Origin: Clostridiales bacterium UBA8153
GTDB taxonomy: Bacteria > Bacillota > Sulfobacillia > UBA8153
DNA: 9,019 bases
Reading direction: 5' to 3'
NCBI GenBank assembly: GCA_003449495.1
Contig: DMHJ01000110.1
Location: 1 to 9,019 of the forward strand
Shown: piece by piece, positions 7,098 to 9,019 of the stretch
How positions within the stretch are numbered: the stretch's first letter is position 1
Layout of the letters: every line of letters starts with the position of its first letter
The notes under the pieces: model-generated
Databases searched by the model: none
What the model saw: only the letters and a program-made list of their open reading frames with translations
Told to the model about the DNA's origin: nothing
Program-made: the position numbers and the translations under genes

Positions 7098-7755
7098 GTG
7101 TCCATCGTTGAGAAGTCTGAGCGGAACGAAACGTCGCCGGCAGAGGGCAGGTTGTTTGCGCCGGCGCCGGGGTTTGCGGGGAAGGTCAACGCGTCCTCCA
7201 GCGCCATATATAGGCAGGTAGAACGGGACCGGCTTGGCTTCCGGGAGGAGATGGCGCGCCTTTGGGATTGGTTCACGCCGTGGACAACACCGCCGGACTG
7301 GCAGCAGTACGCTCAATGGTCTGTGAGCGGCCGGATTAACGTTGCCCGCAACTGAATGGGCCGCCATCTGGCGGGATGGCGGCGCATTAAGGCGGTGCCG
7401 ATCTGGGAAGGGAGGCCCGGCAATAGCCGGGTGATGGCGTATCAGGACCGATACCGGGAAGTGGGCCAGTTCGCCAACGTGCTAAGGGGCAAGGGGTCCG
7501 GCGCGGTGACCGGGTCGCGCGGTACATGCCGGTGATCCCGGAGCTCGCCATGGCGATGCCGGCGTGCGCCCGGACCGGGGCGAGCCGCAGTGTGGTGTTC
7601 GGAGGTTTCCCGGCCAAGGCGCTCCGGGAGAGGATTAACGACTCTGCAAGCTAAGCCGGTGGTAACGGTGGACGCAGGCTGGCGGCCGGGGGTAGCATGG
7701 CGCCGCTCAAGCAGAACACCGATGCGGCGGTAGCCGGCTACCCGACGGTCGAGAA
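7098..7755 (+). pseudogene. acs: N-terminal third of acetyl-CoA synthetase, decayed
   Basis: From GTG at 7098 the sequence reads EGRLFAPAPGFAGKVNASSS, WDWFTPWTTPPDWQQYAQW and SGRINVARN. A TGA at 7353-7355 then replaces the Cys of the family's NCxDRHL motif, and the frame goes on GRHLAGWRRIKAVPIWEGRP and [21 protein letters not shown] shift near 7505 gives [18 protein letters not shown] and [20 protein letters not shown] second shift gives [11 protein letters not shown], and a third MAPLKQNTDAAVAGYPTVEN. All blocks are in the order of AMP-forming acetyl-CoA synthetase up to roughly residue 200. That enzyme makes acetyl-CoA from acetate, CoA and ATP. The AMP-binding core (TSGSTG-type motif, GWxTGH region) is missing. 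The similarity stops at about 7755, where the enzyme's C-terminal end appears on the opposite strand. Confidence 0.85.
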
Positions 7756-7960
7756 CTCCAGCTGCTGCACAATCGCCGGGTCGGCCAGCGTCGTCGCGTC
7801 ACCCAAGGCCCGCCCCAACGCCATCCCGGAGCAGCCGCCGCATTATCTTCCCGGACCGCGTCTTAGGCAGGTCCGCGCTGAAGATGATCTCCTGCAGCTT
7901 GGACAGCGCCCGATCTTGGTCACGACATGCGCCTGCTCCTGGCCGTACTCACCCCGTATG
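7738..7960 (-). pseudogene. acs: C-terminal end of acetyl-CoA synthetase, inverted
   Basis: On the minus strand VVTKIG and ALSKLQEIIFSADL lead into PKTRSGKIMRRLLRD (7835-7867 for the PKTRSGKIMRR core). This is the strictly conserved end of acetyl-CoA synthetases, holding the catalytic lysine that is acetylated in regulated enzymes. A frameshift near 7815 then gives GRALGDATTLADPAIVQQLE, the usual last residues, and a TAG at 7738-7740. A further frame change lies near 7940. Upstream similarity fades by about 8000. The strand is opposite to the N-terminal fragment ending at the same place, so the two are probably parts of one former gene, split by an inversion that also removed about 350 middle residues. 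Confidence 0.8.
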
Positions 7961-8001
7961 CTTCCGGACCGGCTCCCGCATTCTCCGGTAGCGGCCACAT
8001 A

Positions 8002-8024
8002 GGCCGCCGGGGTTTCCGGCGGCC
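8002..8024. terminator. Perfect 9-bp hairpin downstream of the DUF4264 gene
   Basis: GGCCGCCGG at 8002-8010 pairs with CCGGCGGCC at 8016-8024 around GGTTT. It lies about 160 bp past the DUF4264 stop on the minus strand and at the faded edge of the inverted acs fragment. There is no T-run on either side, so a terminator role is only suggested. Confidence 0.35.
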
Positions 8025-8180
8025 GGGGCCCATCTTCAGCACCAGCTCTTTCGTGCTGTTGCTGGGGCTGGGCACGCCTTACCTTGATGGCTATCCAGTC
8101 CTAGGCGCCTGGGCGCAAGGGCGCTGTAACAGAACCGGGTTTGGCCTTCCTGAACATACCCGGCCGGCGACGCCTGGGCC

Positions 8181-8390
8181 CTACCCGGCCCCCGGTGAGC
8201 CGGGCGCATCGTCAGTCCGGTAAACGGCCAGCCGGAAAGCATCGGCGTTCCGGGACAGCCCAAAGACGAATCCGTACCCTTTGAGGGTCTGATTGAGAAA
8301 AGTCACCAACCTAACTAGATCGGGCTCCTCCAGGGAAAGCTCGGCCAGCAAAGGCAGACCCGGTACGCGGGGGCGATCGGCTGACAACAA
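8181..8390 (-). CDS. DUF4264 family (YpmA-like) small protein
   Basis: A 69-residue protein. Its middle, LAELSLEEPDLVRLVTFLNQ followed by TLKGYGFVFGLSRN and ending FRLAVYRTDD, matches the short DUF4264/YpmA family of Firmicutes in length and layout: a leading strand, a 'D-L-x-x-x-V-x-F-L-N-x-T-L' helix, then FxFGLS and a final strand with IYRT. The function of the family is not known to me. The start is taken as the TTG at 8388-8390 because AAAGGGAGGT sits six bases ahead; the adjacent TTG at 8385 is a less likely alternative. The last residues (APGSPGAG) are probably a lineage-specific tail. It stands alone, flanked by acs wreckage downstream and a gap upstream. Reading frame and motifs show no damage, so I regard it as real. 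Confidence 0.7.
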   Translation of the reverse strand: MLSADRPRVPGLPLLAELSLEEPDLVRLVTFLNQTLKGYGFVFGLSRNADAFRLAVYRTDDAPGSPGAG

Positions 8391-8395
8391 GTTCT

Positions 8396-8405
8396 ACCTC
8401 CCTTT
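8396..8405 (-). promoter_or_regulatory. Ribosome binding site supporting a TTG start
   Basis: On the minus strand AAAGGGAGGT lies six bases before the TTG at 8390. This strong site is the main reason to accept a TTG start for the DUF4264 protein. Confidence 0.65.
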
Positions 8406-8735
8406 CTTCTGCGACTTTCTGGGGCGTAGCCAAAGACTCCTGCCGCTACTCTGCCCCGGCTTCTACCGGGCCGCGACCTAGGTGCCGGGCGCTATGGTGC
8501 CGCCGGCCGACTGCCACCTCCGACGTCAACTCCGGTACATGGGCCGCCACGCACCGGTGCAGTGAGAATGCAGGGCCGCGGAGTCCTTTCCCCGGGCGCC
8601 GGTGTACCTCTGGGAACACCCGCCAACTGGAGTGCGTCTGGAACCCGGAAGAAGCGGCAACGCGCCGGATAGGCGCTCCAAGCCCGACAGAAGTGGATGC
8701 CCCCCAGGCGGCGTGCTCTTTGCGAGGATTGAGCA
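8406..8735. other. Gap between divergent genes, nothing recognised
   Basis: About 330 bp between the DUF4264 and DUF4153-type genes, which are divergent. Frames on both strands are open in places but Arg/Pro/Gly-rich, and no protein family is recognisable. Promoters for both genes are expected here, but I could not assign -35/-10 boxes. Confidence 0.5.
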
Positions 8736-8748
8736 GGGGAGGTTTCCC

Positions 8749-9019
8749 ATGACCCAAGAGAGCAGTCGAGAGCAAGGACCCGGTAGCTCAACCGCAGCAC
8801 CGGTTCCGATCAGCCCCTTTGCGCCCACCCGGGTGGACGCCTCGGCCGCCTGCGTGGCCTTTGCCCTTGGCTTTCTCTTCATCCGCTGGGTATTCTTTCA
8901 GTGGCGCGGTTGGGGGATGGCACTGTTTTCGGTTATGTACTGCGGAGCGGTCATCCTCTACCTGAGGCACCGGGGCCGGCGCCTAACCGGCGAGGCGGGA
9001 TTCTGGTTGGCCATCGTGC
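8749..9019 (+). CDS. Membrane protein, DUF4153/DUF4173-like (N-terminal part)
   Basis: The gene runs off the window; 90 residues are visible. ATG at 8749 is preceded by GGGGAGG at 8736-8742, six bases away, a clear start. The first 29 residues are polar and Pro/Ser-rich and probably cytoplasmic. Two hydrophobic segments follow, at about 31-50 (ASAACVAFALGFLFIRW) and 55-72 (WGMALFSVMYCGAVILYL), then a basic loop (RHRGRR) and the beginning of a third helix (GFWLAI). The pattern resembles the N-terminus of multi-helix DUF4153/DUF4173 membrane proteins, often encoded near two-component regulators. The family name rests on this short stretch only. No signal peptide is needed or seen. Confidence 0.6.
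   Translation, partial: MTQESSREQGPGSSTAAPVPISPFAPTRVDASAACVAFALGFLFIRWVFFQWRGWGMALFSVMYCGAVILYLRHRGRRLTGEAGFWLAIV

Noticed and set aside
6918..7367. A 149-codon minus-strand frame
   Set aside because: It is antisense to the acs N-terminal fragment, whose motifs are clear, and has no recognisable domain.
8446..8882. Long minus-strand frames upstream of the membrane protein gene
   Set aside because: They overlap the well-supported start of the gene at 8749 or lie in Arg/Pro-rich sequence, with no domain match. A GKDSA string near 8580 is too isolated to call an ATP-pyrophosphatase.

Overview
The window reads as a G+C-rich Gram-positive anaerobe, most likely a Clostridia-type Firmicute. This is an inference from a rubrerythrin, a YpmA-like DUF4264 protein, GTG and TTG starts behind strong AGGGAGG ribosome sites, and the style of the group II intron. 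No rRNA, tRNA or CRISPR array was seen, and I did not find a new multi-gene system. What stands out is gene decay: intact single genes are separated by the wrecks of at least four others.

Layout. Positions 82-500 (+) hold a broken DUF4338/DruA-like gene with frameshifts, stops and an internal loss. Positions 722-761 look like the end of an IS21-type element, and the C-terminal half of an OFA-family MFS transporter (762-1403, +) starts right after it, itself broken. A long hairpin lies at 1338-1384. Positions about 1405-2841 (-) are a degenerate group II intron. Its RNA 5' part is well kept, but its reverse transcriptase/maturase has lost its N-terminus and carries in-frame stops, one replacing the Tyr of the catalytic YADD motif. 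The intron starts 24 bp after the stop of an intact rubrerythrin gene (2866-3399, -).

Positions 3400-3894 are non-coding as far as I can see. An intact solitary beta-class DNA adenine methyltransferase follows at 3895-4776 (+), with no endonuclease beside it. After a gap of about 530 bp without a recognisable gene comes an intact M81-family (MlrC-like) metallopeptidase (5306-6790, +), closed by a perfect 24-bp inverted-repeat hairpin at 6849-6872.

Positions 7098-7755 (+) are the N-terminal third of a decayed acetyl-CoA synthetase. Its C-terminal end lies immediately beyond it on the opposite strand (about 7738-7960, -), so the gene was broken by an inversion with loss of the middle. Positions 8181-8390 (-) encode a small DUF4264 (YpmA-like) protein. 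The window ends inside a membrane protein of DUF4153/DUF4173 type starting at 8749 (+).

The intact genes do not form an operon or an obvious pathway. They are single genes (oxidative stress, DNA methylation, peptidase, small conserved protein, membrane protein) in a region eroded by mobile elements and rearrangement.
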